DNA of 64,000 nt from Taeniopygia guttata (lineage: Eukaryota; Chordata; Aves; Passeriformes; Estrildidae). The stretch is from positions 58,439,310 to 58,503,309 of the forward strand of contig NC_133063.1 in the NCBI RefSeq assembly GCF_048771995.1, written 5' to 3'. The notes below the pieces were generated by a model. That model was not told where the DNA came from and ran no database searches. It saw nothing but the letters and a program-made list of their open reading frames with translations. The first letter of the stretch is position 1, and every line of letters begins with the position of its first letter. The translations under genes and the position numbers were made by a program. Positions 36,515 to 46,690 of the stretch are shown piece after piece.

Positions 36515-39500
36515 ACCAAGTTATGGGATACCTTAAACAAGAGGTGAAAGCATGTGCCACTAAGGGAGATACCGCATTACTCTGACACAACATGCTCTTG
36601 TGCATCTAGCCATTACATATTCTTGGAAGTTCCCCCCACAGTATTTGTTTACATGGCATTTTGCAGGCAGGCACATGAAAATTCCACCCAGACAGAGCCA
36701 GCAGGACATGTGCCAGCTGCGAATGAAAAGCCATACTGTGCATTTAGCACATTATTGAACTTCAAGTGATAAACTCCACTCAGCAGTAAGCAACTCTAAA
36801 TCCTGGCATTTTTTAACCTTTTACTCTTAACTAAAAAAAAAACCCAAGGATGCCTGCTTGCAATATATTAAATAGCAAGATTAAGAATTTTCCTCTATAG
36901 CAGTAACACAGAACTTATGCTAATAATAAAAGTAATATGTAGTACTGTAGTTAAAAAAAAAAAAAGTAATAATGCTAGTAATAAAAGACTAGCTTTTATT
37001 TTATGTCCCTATCTGTGAGAGGTGAAGACACACACCCTGAAAATTTTTCAGCTTTTTGTAAGACAGTAATGCAATCTGAGATCTTGGGAGGAGCAGCCTC
37101 CAGCAGGCAAGCAGGCCATACTTAATGGGCCATTCAAAGTGATAGCTATTTCTGAGGCAAAAAAAAAGGTAGGAAAAAATGGAGAGCTTAAAAAAAACAT
37201 GATCTTAGTGAAAATACTCATCTTAGACTTCCCTGTTCCCTCACCAACTAGATTTACGAAAACCACTGTCAAAACATCCAAGATCCACATAGAGGACATA
37301 GAGGACAGCAACCTATTATTGCTGCCAATTACTTTTTTATTTCAAAGCACTTGCTTTGATAGGCTGAAAATTTCAGTCTATTTTGAATGAAAAAAAGCAT
37401 TTTGGAGAAAGCATATGATTTTCAAAATCAATCACTAAAGCATAACAAAGATATGAAACTAAAACCTACTTATGCAACATTAATTCAGCTACCTGTTTAT
37501 GTATGCTCAGGTCAGATCTAATAGGGAAGGGAGCTGAAAGGACATTGCTATTTTACAAAGGCATTTCTCAAAGCCAAGGCTAATAATATTCTCTGCAAAA
37601 TTATTACCATTCAGAAAGTTACTTAAAACCATTCTGCCTAGTTTCAGATAAGAACTAGCAATAATTTGTGCATGCTTTTGAAATTGTCAGTTTTCTTATT
37701 TGAAAAATAAGTTTCAGTTCACAAAGCAATTCTGCACACACTTAGAACCAAATCCCAAATCACCAATCCAACATTCCTCTCTCAACAGTATAATATTCTG
37801 CATATATTTTAGCACCAGGACAGTAATTAAAATTTCTGCTTACTGTTGGGAGGCCTGAACCTTGCCCAGGAGTCTTTCTCGTTCAAGGTAGGTAGGGGTT
37901 GTGAACAAGCCACAAACACAAGTGATGTTCAATTCTGTTTGTGCTTGTATTAGTAAGAGAGGGAGTTGAATCTGAGCAAAAACTCAGGTCAAGTTTAGTA
38001 TTACATGTGTCATTTTATATCCAAGACAGATTTTGGGAGGACTGAGTCTCAATCTTGACATGAAGTATGAAAGTCTTCACCAAATGAAAGGAAAAAATCC
38101 TTCAGGAGTTCATCTAAGTTAACAATGTAACTATGGAGTTAATCCTGAGGTTGGGTAAATAGCTATTTACTTACTTGTCTAACATTTTCTTGTGTAAATG
38201 TTGATTCCAGCCTAAGAGACTAAACACCACTGCATTCCTTTCCTGTGAACGTGGCAATTCCTTAAACTGAGGGAAGTAACAGCATTTCAGCAGGGAGAGC
38301 CTGAACCTCAGGACACTCCCTATGAGTCTGCAACCCTCCCTCCCTTCATCTGTCCATGATCTTATGTTGCATACTTTAATGATCACAAAATAATTTTTCA
38401 TTAATGACCTCTGCCCCATTCTGTATGTTTGAGGCTTGGAGGGTGAATCAAGGCTGCACATGAAGTACAAAAGACTGTCTTCTGAAAACACTCTGCTTGG
38501 CCAAAAACACTGGGAGAAATATTTGAACAAAGCCAGCATTGCAGAAAGAAGAGTCAGGTTTCATACTCAAGGCTGATAAGTGATAGTGTGGAGCATTTTT
38601 CTCTGGACCTGTATCTGCATAACACTTTTCACTTTAGTAAATGCTATACAATGCCATACAATGCTATATGGGAGACAAGAAAGAAATAAATAAACAAAAA
38701 AATAAAAACCAGAAAAAAATATTCCAAGACTTTGGAAACTGGGCACACAAAGCAAGTTATAGCATTGAATTGCAAGACTAAGTTCTGATCTATTAAATTG
38801 TGAAATATGGGATCTATTAACCTGTTTCAAGTGTTTTGAAAATATTAGCGATACTTGACTATTATTTGAGAATGCTTAGATACCATTGTGCCAATTTCCT
38901 TATGAAACAATCAGAAAGTTAATAAAACTATTTACTTAGCATAATTTTTTAAAGCACAGGAAATATGGTCAGGTTTAGATGCTGATTTACTTGTTATTTC
39001 ATCAACAGTTGATCAGAAGTAGCAGAGCAAATAAAGCTGCAGAATGTATTTGGCCCTATGTGCAAAACTCCTTTACATTGCATTAAGGACCTGTTTAAAA
39101 ATGCTGAGGTTTTTTAACAACAGAAGCCAGAATTCCAAACAGTTTTCCTGTTAGCACTCTCATCCTGGGCAGTAATTATTAAATTTCAATAGCAGAAAAA
39201 CAACAGCAATTCTGTGGAATTATTATTATTATTTATACACCACTATTTTTATACCTTATTATGATTTTTATAATAAAGTGTTAGAGGAAGATGAGCTAGA
39301 GCCATTTTCTCTTATTTTTTGCAAAGCTCCTGAACTCTAAAATATCTAATATGGTCTTCTTTGTCTTAAAAACAAAAAACAACATTCACATATTTCCATC
39401 TTTAGAACGTCATTAATTAAATAGCTCATGCTAAGAAAATAATAGTTATATGACTGTTTATTTTCTAAGATTTCAGAGGAGAAGTCTTGAAAACTTTTTA

Positions 39501-39940
39501 AAATGCAAAACTGTTTAGAAAATTAATGTCAAATAGAAGGACCTCAGCAGTTTGCATTAAAGCTCATTTCTCAGGACAGAAGGTACATTCCTTCTTTGTG
39601 GTATGTAAAATATAGAGAACTTTATTACAAAAGTTGGCAATTAATTACTAGGTCAAATAAAGATTTTATTCTTTTTTCCTTTTTCTTTGTTATAAACTGC
39701 CTTTAGCCAACACTGGTTTGACCACAAGGCTTCAGGCTACATATAATCCAAAATCATTGCAAACCACTGATCAATCAGATAGTGATTTTTCTCCTCTTCA
39801 TAGACAAATTGTGGGTTTCCTACATGGATTAATCTTAAAATTAGCTGTTTTGTTTCTTCTTCTGCTTTCTTTACACTTCATACCATCCTTGATTTTTCTA
39901 TTACTAGAGTCCTCAGTGAAAAAAGGGACACATTTGTAAA
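36515..39940. other. Gene-free stretch
   Basis: AT-rich sequence with several short A runs (36832-36842, 36953-36964, 37160-37168). No exon, repeat family or RNA gene could be supported. If the LTR at 36.1-36.5 kb is a 3' LTR, its provirus interior would begin here, but nothing retroviral is recognisable. Confidence 0.45.
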
Positions 39941-39944
39941 AAAG

Positions 39945-40249
39945 GTGAATAGAATCCTGGGAACTACTGACCTGTCAGCCTCCCCTTGCCACTGTTTCAC
40001 TCTCTAAATTGGAGATTTGATGTGTGCACAGTTAGGTGGACAAGCTAGATGGGGACCTGCAGAGAATATTGGCCCACAGTCCATATGAAGATCAGTGACA
40101 ACTGCTGTCTCCCAGGAGTCTATAATGGGATCACTACTGTTTGATATCTTTGTTAATGACATAGATGAAGAGACCAAGTGTGGTCTCAGCAAGATTGGAG
40201 ATGACACCAACCTGAGTGGTGTGACTGACACACCTCAGTGATGGGATTT
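39945..40249 (+). mobile_element. CR1 LINE, left half, split by a nested LTR
   Basis: Contains GGGAACTACTGACCTGTCAG (39959), TCTCTAAATTGGAGATTTGA (40002) and CTACTGTTTGATATCTTTGT (40135), followed by a degenerate GAGATGACACCAACCTGAG block. These are consecutive parts of CR1 ORF2 with small deletions. The copy is interrupted exactly at the target duplication GGATTT (40244-40249) and resumes after the LTR. Confidence 0.85.
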
Positions 40250-40876
40250 TGCTGCCATGTCCACTCCAGCCGATTACTCAGAGGCTTCCTGGCTTGCTCC
40301 GACACTGTGCAGCGGGGGCCACCTTCCCGTTCCCCGGGGGGTTAGGAGGGCAGCTTTGGGTAGCCATAGGAGAGACTCAGACAGCGAAGACAGAGGAAGG
40401 AGCTGACTCCTATTTGGGTTCTAAATCCAGGTTTATTGAGGGACTCCAAGGAGCCGCCCAACCCAGGGATGAACAACCAGCAGAAGCCCTGAACTGAACA
40501 GTGCAGCAGGGTTTAAACGGGGATGAAAACGAGGGAGTGGTCTTCTCACAGACCAACAGGGTGATTGAGGGGAGTGGGAACAGGGAAAATGGGCAGGAAC
40601 GGGCACCAGTGGAAGGAGTTGAAGGGAGGCAACCCCAGTGTCCGACGTATCACTCGTGGAACATTCTGGATGGAGGGGAAGGGCTGTCTGTCGAGTGACA
40701 GGCAGACCCTGGGGTGGGGCTAGAGGAATGATTCAGAAGGTTTGGATGGTAAGCAGGGGAGGGAGGAAAGGACTGACATTGGAGTGGGAGGAGGCAAGGG
40801 AGGGCAGGACCACTTACATGGGTGTGTAGGACCAAACCACCTAATGAAACAGCAACTTAGATAACGCAATACAACA
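40250..40876 (-). mobile_element. Solo LTR nested in CR1, 6-bp target duplication
   Basis: On the plus strand the element starts TGCTGCCATG and ends ATACAACA, with GGATTT on both sides (40244-40249 and 40877-40882). On the minus strand it therefore runs from TGTTGTAT to GGCAGCA with TG...CA ends. A poly(A) signal AATAAA (complement at 40432-40437) and a TATA-like TTTAAA (40512-40517) about 75 bases upstream of it fix the minus-strand orientation. It is 627 bp and visibly richer in G and C than its surroundings. A 6-bp duplication fits class II (beta/alpha-type) retroviruses. No internal region is present. ORFs on either strand within it (40249-40835) are incidental. Confidence 0.9.
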
Positions 40877-41010
40877 GGATTTCATCCAGAGGGACCTGGA
40901 CAATCTTGAGAAGTGGGTCCCCATGAACCTCAGAAATTCAACAAGACCAAGCGCAAGGATTTTTACCTGGGTTGGGGCAACCCCCAGTATCAATACAGGC
41001 TGCGGGATGA
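40877..41010 (+). mobile_element. CR1 LINE, right half after nested LTR
   Basis: Resumes after the duplicated GGATTT with CATCCAGAGGGACCTGGACA and continues through CCCATGAACCTCAGAAATTC and GTATCAATACAGGCTGCGGG, the CR1 blocks that follow those at 39945-40249. Fades at about 41010. The CR1 is older than the LTR inserted in it. Confidence 0.85.
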
Positions 41011-42118
41011 TCAGATTAATTGTTTACTTAGGTTGAAGTACAGGTTACTTCTTCAATTTTGTTGGTGTAAGAAAGTAGTACAAAGGATCCCTGACTAAGG
41101 TATAGTTCTTCATCTCAATTTTTCATGCTCTGATAATCTCTTTGAGTCACAGGACTGTGTTTTATCTTTAGATGTCTGTTCAAGGAGGTAAATATCTGGC
41201 TAATAGAGTTGTAATTAATTCCTTTTTTCTTCCTTCCCCTTCCTCAAAAACTACATGTCTAAGTCTGATAATGGCCTATCCCCCTTCCTCAAGGTTTAAG
41301 AAGAAAACATTGCAAACAAGTAGATGTAATTTCCAATTCTGAATGTAGAAAGCTGTGTTTAAATAAGTGCTGCTTAAATGGTAGCTTTCTCCACATTGGC
41401 ATCATCAGCAACCTTTATGATTTAACTTATGGTAAACAGTTCTAAAATGGATTGGTAATTTGATAATTAATAGTATGATAGTATGATAATTTACATATAT
41501 ACAGTTCCAAAATATGCCTTGTTTTTTAATACAATGTTGTATGTTGTAAGCATATTCATCTTGGTTCAAGGTAAACAAAAAGTGCAAAATAGTATCTGTA
41601 TATATGAGCTGAAAGGTAAAGAGAAATAAAATCAAAATAATTCAATAAAATTGTAGTCTCTTGTTTACAAGGTGAGTAATATTATTGCTACTTCCTGATA
41701 TTTTTCCTTAGCATATCTGCAGATATGTTTTTTATCTTTTATCAAAGATAAAAAGACACAAGGCTATCCCAGATTTACAGAAATTAAATAATTTTTTGTA
41801 ACATGTTTCTCATTAACTTACTACCAAGGCCACAGCTGTTGATCAAAGGCTGTACAAAACCAAGTTACAGGCTCATAGATGGAACACTGAAATAGAACAC
41901 TTGATAGACCTATAATCGTTTAGGTGGAGGCCTGATGAATCTGTTCCCAGGAATCACGTTCAAACAGATTTCATCTTGCCACCTTTTTATGAGACTGCAG
42001 CTGAAGACACATCTTTGTCTAGTTTTCACAGCTCTGAAATAAAAATTTCATTTCCAATTTAAATTTTAAAAATTATCAGAAGCTTATTAAGCATGCAGAT
42101 ACTCCCTTCATTAGGAAT

Positions 42119-42738
42119 TGTTATGTGTAGTAGATATAATTTGCGCCATTTCTAATATGATATATATGATATTGAATATTTGTTAGAGTATACATGTTTG
42201 TATTAGGATTCCCCCCCCTCACAGGCGCAGGTGAGACCGGGTGTAGATTGGAAACTGATTTACAAGTAAGAAGGTACGGCTCGCCAGGAGATGGGCCATG
42301 TCTGGGGAGATACAGAAACCCCAGGTGCTGATCGTTAGCGTGAACGACCTGAGATGGATATCATGGAAATCCTTGGGCAGATACATGTGAATACAGCGTT
42401 CCCGTAAATTTCATCAAAGGATTCAACAAACTCCAGACAGTGATTTGTTCTCCCTCATCACCAAAAAGGAAAATCTTATTAACATATGGACTCTGAATAG
42501 AAGAAAAGACTGATTGCTGAAATCTTGGCCTCAGGCAGAATTTTCCCTATAAAAACCGCTTGTGCCAGGATGGAGGTGTGTGGGCATGGAGGAAAACCTC
42601 TGCTGAGGCTGACCTCTTTGTTGCACACCCAGGGCTCGGCTCTGTTCTTTCCTTGTGGCTGGCTAGATAAAATTTGATTGCAAAATAAATAATTTATTTT
42701 TCATATAAATTTGGCTGGACAAATTTTCATTTATAACA
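42119..42738 (+). repeat. 5' LTR of the class I provirus
   Basis: 620 bp, TGTTATGTGT...TTTATAACA. TATA box TATAAAAA at 42548-42555 and poly(A) signal AATAAA at 42684-42689, so U3 is about 460 bp, R about 120 bp and U5 short. It lacks an 11-base segment (CCAACCCCGGG type) that is present in the 3' LTR near 49383-49395. Confidence 0.97.
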
Positions 42739-42742
42739 AACT

Positions 42743-42760
42743 TGGTGACCCCGATGTGAT
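42743..42760 (+). promoter_or_regulatory. Primer binding site, tRNA-Trp
   Basis: TGGTGACCCCGATGTGAT, four bases after the 5' LTR end. It is complementary to the 3' end of vertebrate tRNA-Trp with one mismatch (T where C would pair in the GAxGTG part). It primes minus-strand DNA synthesis. tRNA-Trp use is known in avian alpharetroviruses and some class I elements. Confidence 0.85.
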
Positions 42761-43528
42761 CTGGTTTGGGGGTATCCTGGGAGTTCCCTGTCCTCGATCC
42801 AGGCGGCACCCTGCTGATTTCAGCAGCCAGACAGGACTGCAGAACTCCACGGAACCAACAGATTCCAAAAGCAGCCAAAAAGCCACATTAAGGAAAGGAT
42901 ATAAACGGGCCCAGAGCTCTCAGAATTCGGAGCTAAATCTCAGAGGCTGCAGCAATTTTTCACTCGTAAAATCAACGTGCATGAAGAATCCACGCGGGAA
43001 AAGGAGCCGTGAGTACTGCGTGGTTGGGTGGCGTGTGGGTGGGTGTGTGTTTGAGTGAGACGTGGCATAGGCACGGCGTGAGTGAGAACCCCAAAAAACC
43101 GCAGTTCCACTAGCCCGCGAGGGAGGTGGTCGGCTAAGGGGGAAGCGAGAGGACTCGGGTATACTCACAACACGCATACGACCTGAAACTCTGGGAGTTT
43201 ACAGGGATCCACTCACGGACGGGTCGGGGGAGGGAAGGTACGTTCTCGTGGACTCGAGAAATTGGTAAACCTCACCAGCTCTGGGCTCGGGGAGCCCAGA
43301 AAAACAGGTAAAAGAGAACTCACTCATTTTCCAGCCGAAAAACCCACAGATCGGTTCGCTGTGTGGTCATTTAGGTTGGCAAGGTTTGGTCAGGAGAAGA
43401 CCGGTTTAAACACTTGGTAAAAACTCAGTTCGGGGTAGGACTGAAATACATATTTTAGCACGCGGGTAACTGACTTCTCGGAACAACTTGTGGACACTGA
43501 CTTGGAATACGGTAAGAAAACGTTAAAT
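42761..43528 (+). other. Retroviral leader (5' untranslated / packaging region)
   Basis: About 770 bases between the primer binding site and the first gag ATG, CpG-richer than the flanks. It includes a splice-donor-like GCCGTGAGT at 43005-43013 that could be the subgenomic donor. Packaging and dimerisation signals are expected here, but no specific structure could be read by eye. Confidence 0.6.
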
Positions 43529-43624
43529 ATGGGACAAGGGAACAGTAAAATACCCCTTAAGTTAATGTTTAAAAGGCTGCGCAGCTCCGTGCAGCCGCAG
43601 GCAGCGTGCCTCTGCAATTTTTAA
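43529..43624 (+). pseudogene. gag: gag start: truncated matrix N-terminus
   Basis: ATG at 43529 opens a 31-codon frame beginning MGQGNSKIPLKLMF and ending at TAA 43622-43624. MGQ with Gly at position 2 and a following Ser/Lys is the N-myristoylation signal typical of gammaretroviral Gag. After about 12-14 residues the sequence changes abruptly into GC-rich DNA with no matrix-like coding, so the matrix domain is lost. Known of the family: matrix directs Gag to the plasma membrane. Confidence 0.7.
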
Positions 43625-44140
43625 AACTTGCGCGGCAGCGGCAGACGCGGCAGTGCCAGCTCGGAGGGAGCGGGGAGCTCTGCCTGCCCCTGCCCTTCGC
43701 AGCGGTGCGGGGCGGCTTCGGTTTCCCCGCGGCAGGAGGGGGAAGCGGAGGGGGCTCCGACCTACCCCAATAGCGGCGGGGGCGGCGGCGGCTCCCGGTG
43801 GCGGGGGGGGGAGCACGGCTCGGGCTTTCCTGCCACGCACGGGCAGTGCTGGTCGCCGCCCGGCCACGTGGCGTGGGGAAACCCGTTCCTGCAGGTGGCA
43901 GTTTTAAAAACAGCACAAGCTGCTGCTACTACTCTGCAGGGCTGAAATCTAAGTGCTTTTCGCTTCTCGACCACGGTTTTTAGAAATCGGTAGTGAATTT
44001 GTCTTGTTTCTGATCAATATAAAGTTGTGCTGTGCATTTTACGCCTAAAATGAGAGTCGAACAATGAAGAGCTGGATTATGCCAGGCTATAGAAACATGC
44101 CAGCACGCGGCTGTTCCCTATTAAGACAACTGGCTACAAG
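43566..44140 (+). other. GC/CpG-rich block replacing the gag matrix region, origin unknown
   Basis: From about 43566 to 43930 the sequence is very rich in G, C and CpG (GGCGGGGGCGGCGGCGGCTC near 43774), unlike the rest of the provirus and the window. It then runs through about 200 bases of ordinary composition to CTACAAG|GTAAGT at 44134-44146, a perfect splice-donor context. The composition resembles a vertebrate CpG-island first exon or 5' UTR. Two overlapping open frames (43628-43945 and 43653-43907) are Gly/Arg/Ala-rich and look like GC-island artefacts. Possible explanations: host sequence captured by the retrovirus, or an unusual lineage-specific matrix region. Boundaries are approximate. 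Confidence 0.55.
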
Positions 44141-44470
44141 GTAAGTACAGGGCAGCTGCCACCCCCATACCAAGTTCCTCCATCACAAGCACAAGTCTCA
44201 GCAGCTGCCCCCCTCCCCTCCACCCCCCCCCCCCTCCAGATCGGTCTGCATTACCCCTAATGCAGGAATATCAGCTGCAGACACGCCGGGACCGTCTCAA
44301 CCCCCACCCCCCCCTCTCCACACAGCACAGGGACACAGACACACACATATACCACGCCGGGGAAAGCACATCCCCTCCTGCCAGTAGAACTCGGCAAAAA
44401 CAAGGAAAGAAAACACGTGGGATAGCGATGATGAAAGAGACAGACCTAATCTATACCCTTTAAGGGAGGT
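44141..44470 (+). pseudogene. gag: gag remnant: proline-rich (p12-like) spacer region
   Basis: C-rich sequence whose frames give Pro-rich peptides (SSCPPPLHPPPP type at 44200-44235; in the frame of the ORF at 44260-44463, LQTRRDRLNPHPPL). It lies immediately before the capsid, the place of the proline-rich p12 region in gammaretroviral Gag. The frame differs from the capsid frame that follows, so a frameshift separates them. The identification rests on position and composition and not on a conserved motif. Confidence 0.5.
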
Positions 44471-45165
44471 CCCTACGGCTCCCAGAATAATTGGGTTTGT
44501 AAATATTCCCATTAACACGGGGGATGTAAGGGCTTTCAAAAAGGAAATGGGAAAATTGACGGATGATCCATTGGGGGTGGCAGAAAGGCTGGACGAATTT
44601 TTGGGAAATAGTATATATTCATATGATGATATCTCAGCTATATTAAGATCCTTGTTTAATACTGAAGAGCGAGATATGATAAGGCAGGCTGCCATCAAGG
44701 ATTGGGAATTCAGGAACCCCCAGGGTGGGAGCGGGGCAGAAAAGTGGCCAGAACAAAGACCATCATGGAATGCTCAGGTGGAAGTAGACCAGGAAAAAAA
44801 TTATCAGACTAAGGAACATGGTAATACAAGGTATTCGGGAAGCGGTCCCAAAGGGACAAAATATTAGTAAGGCATTGGGGGAATGCCAGGGGAAGGATGA
44901 AACTCCTACGGATTGGCTGGAGAGGCTCAGGAAAAGTCTTCAAATGTATTCCAGTACAGACCCTAAATCCCCTGTGGGGGCGGTCCTTTTAAAAACACAA
45001 TTCATCGCTAAATCATGGGAAGACATTCGAAGGAAGTTAGAAAAAATAGATAATTGGCAAGAGAAGAGCTTACAGGAACTATTAAGGGAAGCACAAAAGG
45101 TGTATATGAGAAGGGATGAGGAGAAACAAAAAAAAGGCAGGCCAGGGTGTTGGTGGCGGCAGTAA
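44471..45165 (+). pseudogene. gag: gag remnant: capsid domain, frameshifted
   Basis: Capsid-like in two frames. 44547-44867 gives MGKLTDDPLGVAERLDEFLG and continues to a RPSWN-type segment. 44818-45165 gives the C-terminal capsid part with TPTDWLERLRKSLQMYSSTD, the region of the major homology helices in gammaretroviral capsid, then SLQELLREAQKVYMRRDEE. The break between the two frames lies at about 44800-44820. A second frameshift follows the A-rich run near 45125-45137, after which the frame ends at TAA 45163. The capsid forms the core shell of the virion. The match to gammaretroviral rather than beta- or lentiviral capsid is recognised from motif order. Confidence 0.88.
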
Positions 45166-45354
45166 GGGAAGCACAAGCACAAACGGCTGGGTCATCAGAT
45201 CCGGCCCGGGGGCCCCAGGGAAAACCGGCACACACCCAAAAGGAAAACAAACAGGTAAGTGCCCCTGAATGTTTTTACTGGAAAAAAGAAAAGACACCTC
45301 AAGAGGGATTGTAAGAAACGAATAAAGGATGAAAAGGTCTTTCAAGAAGAATAG
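45166..45354 (+). pseudogene. gag: gag remnant: nucleocapsid, ends at in-frame UAG
   Basis: A single Cys-His zinc-knuckle-like stretch lies at about 45268-45315, starting CFYWKKE. The second Cys position carries Trp, and a one-base shift separates the first half from the second half (HLKRDCKKR). The last part reads DCKKRIKDEKVFQEE and ends with TAG at 45352-45354. That frame is also the frame of the protease ORF that follows, the arrangement gammaretroviruses use for stop-codon readthrough. Nucleocapsid binds viral RNA; the damaged knuckle would be expected to be impaired. Confidence 0.75.
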
Positions 45355-45744
45355 AGGTGTCAGGGGCTTTATAATTTGGGGTCACGGACATTGAGAGAGC
45401 CCTTGATAAAATTAAAAGTTGGACCCCAAAAACAGGAGCTAGTCTTTTTAGTTGATTCTGGAGCAGAAAGAACCACAGTTCAAAGACTGCCCCCTGGATG
45501 TCTCAAAGGTAAGGATTTCATGACTGTGATTGGGGCTAAAGGGGAGCCCTTTCAAGTCCCCGTCCTAAGGAATGTAGAAATAGAATCTGATAATAAAATC
45601 TGTGTTGGGGATGTTTTATTAGTGGAAGAAACAGAATACAATTTATTGGGGAAAGATTCAATGGTAATATTAGGAATAAGTATAATTGCAAAAGACTCAC
45701 AACTCATGGTTGTTAAGCTTATACAACCTAACTACCAAAGATAA
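45355..45744 (+). pseudogene. pro: Retroviral aspartic protease (nearly intact remnant)
   Basis: Open from just after the UAG at 45352-45354 to the stop at 45742-45744; the first ATG is at 45376. The active-site motif VDSGAERTTV (catalytic Asp about residue 27 from that Met) and the C-terminal EYNLLGKDSM (matching the conserved hydrophobic/Gly segment that closes retropepsin domains) are both present in one frame with normal spacing. It acts as a homodimer to cleave Gag-Pol. This is the best-preserved retroviral domain in the window. It would be made only as part of a Gag-Pol fusion by UAG readthrough, because the upstream codon is a stop and not a start. The frame shifts just after it. Confidence 0.88.
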
Positions 45745-46360
45745 AAAGAAAATTAATCCCAGGGTCTGGCACACTCCGGGGGAAGCTGGAAAATCAGACA
45801 TGAAACCAATTCACATTAAAATTAAGAGACCAGAAGACCCCATAAGGGTAAAAGCAGTATCCCATCTCTCTAGATAGAAGGAAGGGATTGAGACCAATAA
45901 TCGAGGACTTAAAAAAGGGGGGCACCTTAGAACCCCGCATGTCCAGACATAACACACCTACCTTAGCAATACAAAACCTGATAGCAGTTACCCACGGTCT
46001 CTAATCCTTATACTCTATTATAGTGTAATTGACCTAAAGGATGCCTTTTAGACTTGTCCTCTAGTTGAGGAAAGTCAGGATAATTACATTGCCCCCCCAG
46101 AAAGGAAACCAGGAAATTGCTGGGGCTTTGGGTTTTTTTTTCAGACAGTGGATCGAAGGGTACAGTGAAAAGGTAAGGTTTTTATATGACAAACTTACCA
46201 CGGACAGGCTTAAGTGGTCTAAAAAGGATGAAAAGAGCTACAGAAGATTAAAAGAAACCCTCATGGCAGCTCCAGTATTAAGTCTCCCTGACCTAAAAAA
46301 AAGGCTCTTCCAGCTCTTTATAGATGTGAGCTGTATGCAATATACAGGGCTTTGCTGGGA
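45745..46360 (+). pseudogene. pol: Reverse transcriptase remnant lacking the catalytic palm core
   Basis: The N-terminal RT part is recognisable: VWHTPGEAGKSDMKPIHIKI (about 45763-45822), then, after frame changes, a segment with the first palm motif VIDLKDAF (about 46025-46048) interrupted by a stop at 46049-46051. At about 46110-46140 the sequence jumps to the thumb/connection region (QWIEGYSEKVRFLYDKLTTD, then WSKKDEKSYRRLKETLMAAP). The intervening palm with the YxDD motif is absent, a deletion of a few hundred bases relative to a normal RT. The sequence cannot encode an active polymerase. Normally RT copies the RNA genome into DNA. Confidence 0.85.
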
Positions 46361-46690
46361 CTTGAAGGGGAAAAAGGGGACAACTTTCACTGATTCCAAA
46401 TATGCATTTGGGTGGTGTACACCTTTGGGAAAATCTGGGAAGAAAGAGGTCTGCTAAACACATGGGGAAAGGGATTAATTCGTGAAGAAATAATTAAACA
46501 AATCCTAAAAGCCATTAGAAGGCCAGAAGCTATTTCTATAGTCCATGTAAAAGGACACCAAACCGGGATGCAATTCAGGACTCGGGGGAACAATTTAGCA
46601 GACAAGGAGGCAAAAAGCGCTGCTTTGCTAAAGGTAAGTGCCCCAGAGATTGAAAAGAGGATGCTCAGGAATTCCCCCCCACCCCTCTGA
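46361..46690 (+). pseudogene. pol: RNase H domain remnant
   Basis: TTFTDSKYAFG (about 46381-46413) and, after a frame change near 46405, IVHVKGHQTG and NNLADKEAKSAALL (46540-46632) are the middle and C-terminal RNase H motifs, including two of the metal-binding Asp residues (TDS and LAD). The N-terminal part with the first Asp and Glu is missing: a second deletion joins the RT connection sequence directly to KGTTFTDS near 46370. RNase H degrades the RNA strand during reverse transcription. Confidence 0.85.

Noticed and set aside
43562..43983. Several Gly/Ala/Arg/Pro-rich ORFs on both strands
   Set aside because: Typical artefacts of a CpG-rich block, where stop codons are rare in all frames; no domain seen.
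44297..45345. Minus-strand ORFs of 80-133 codons opposite gag
   Set aside because: Shadows of the plus-strand gag frames; the capsid and protease motifs are on the plus strand.
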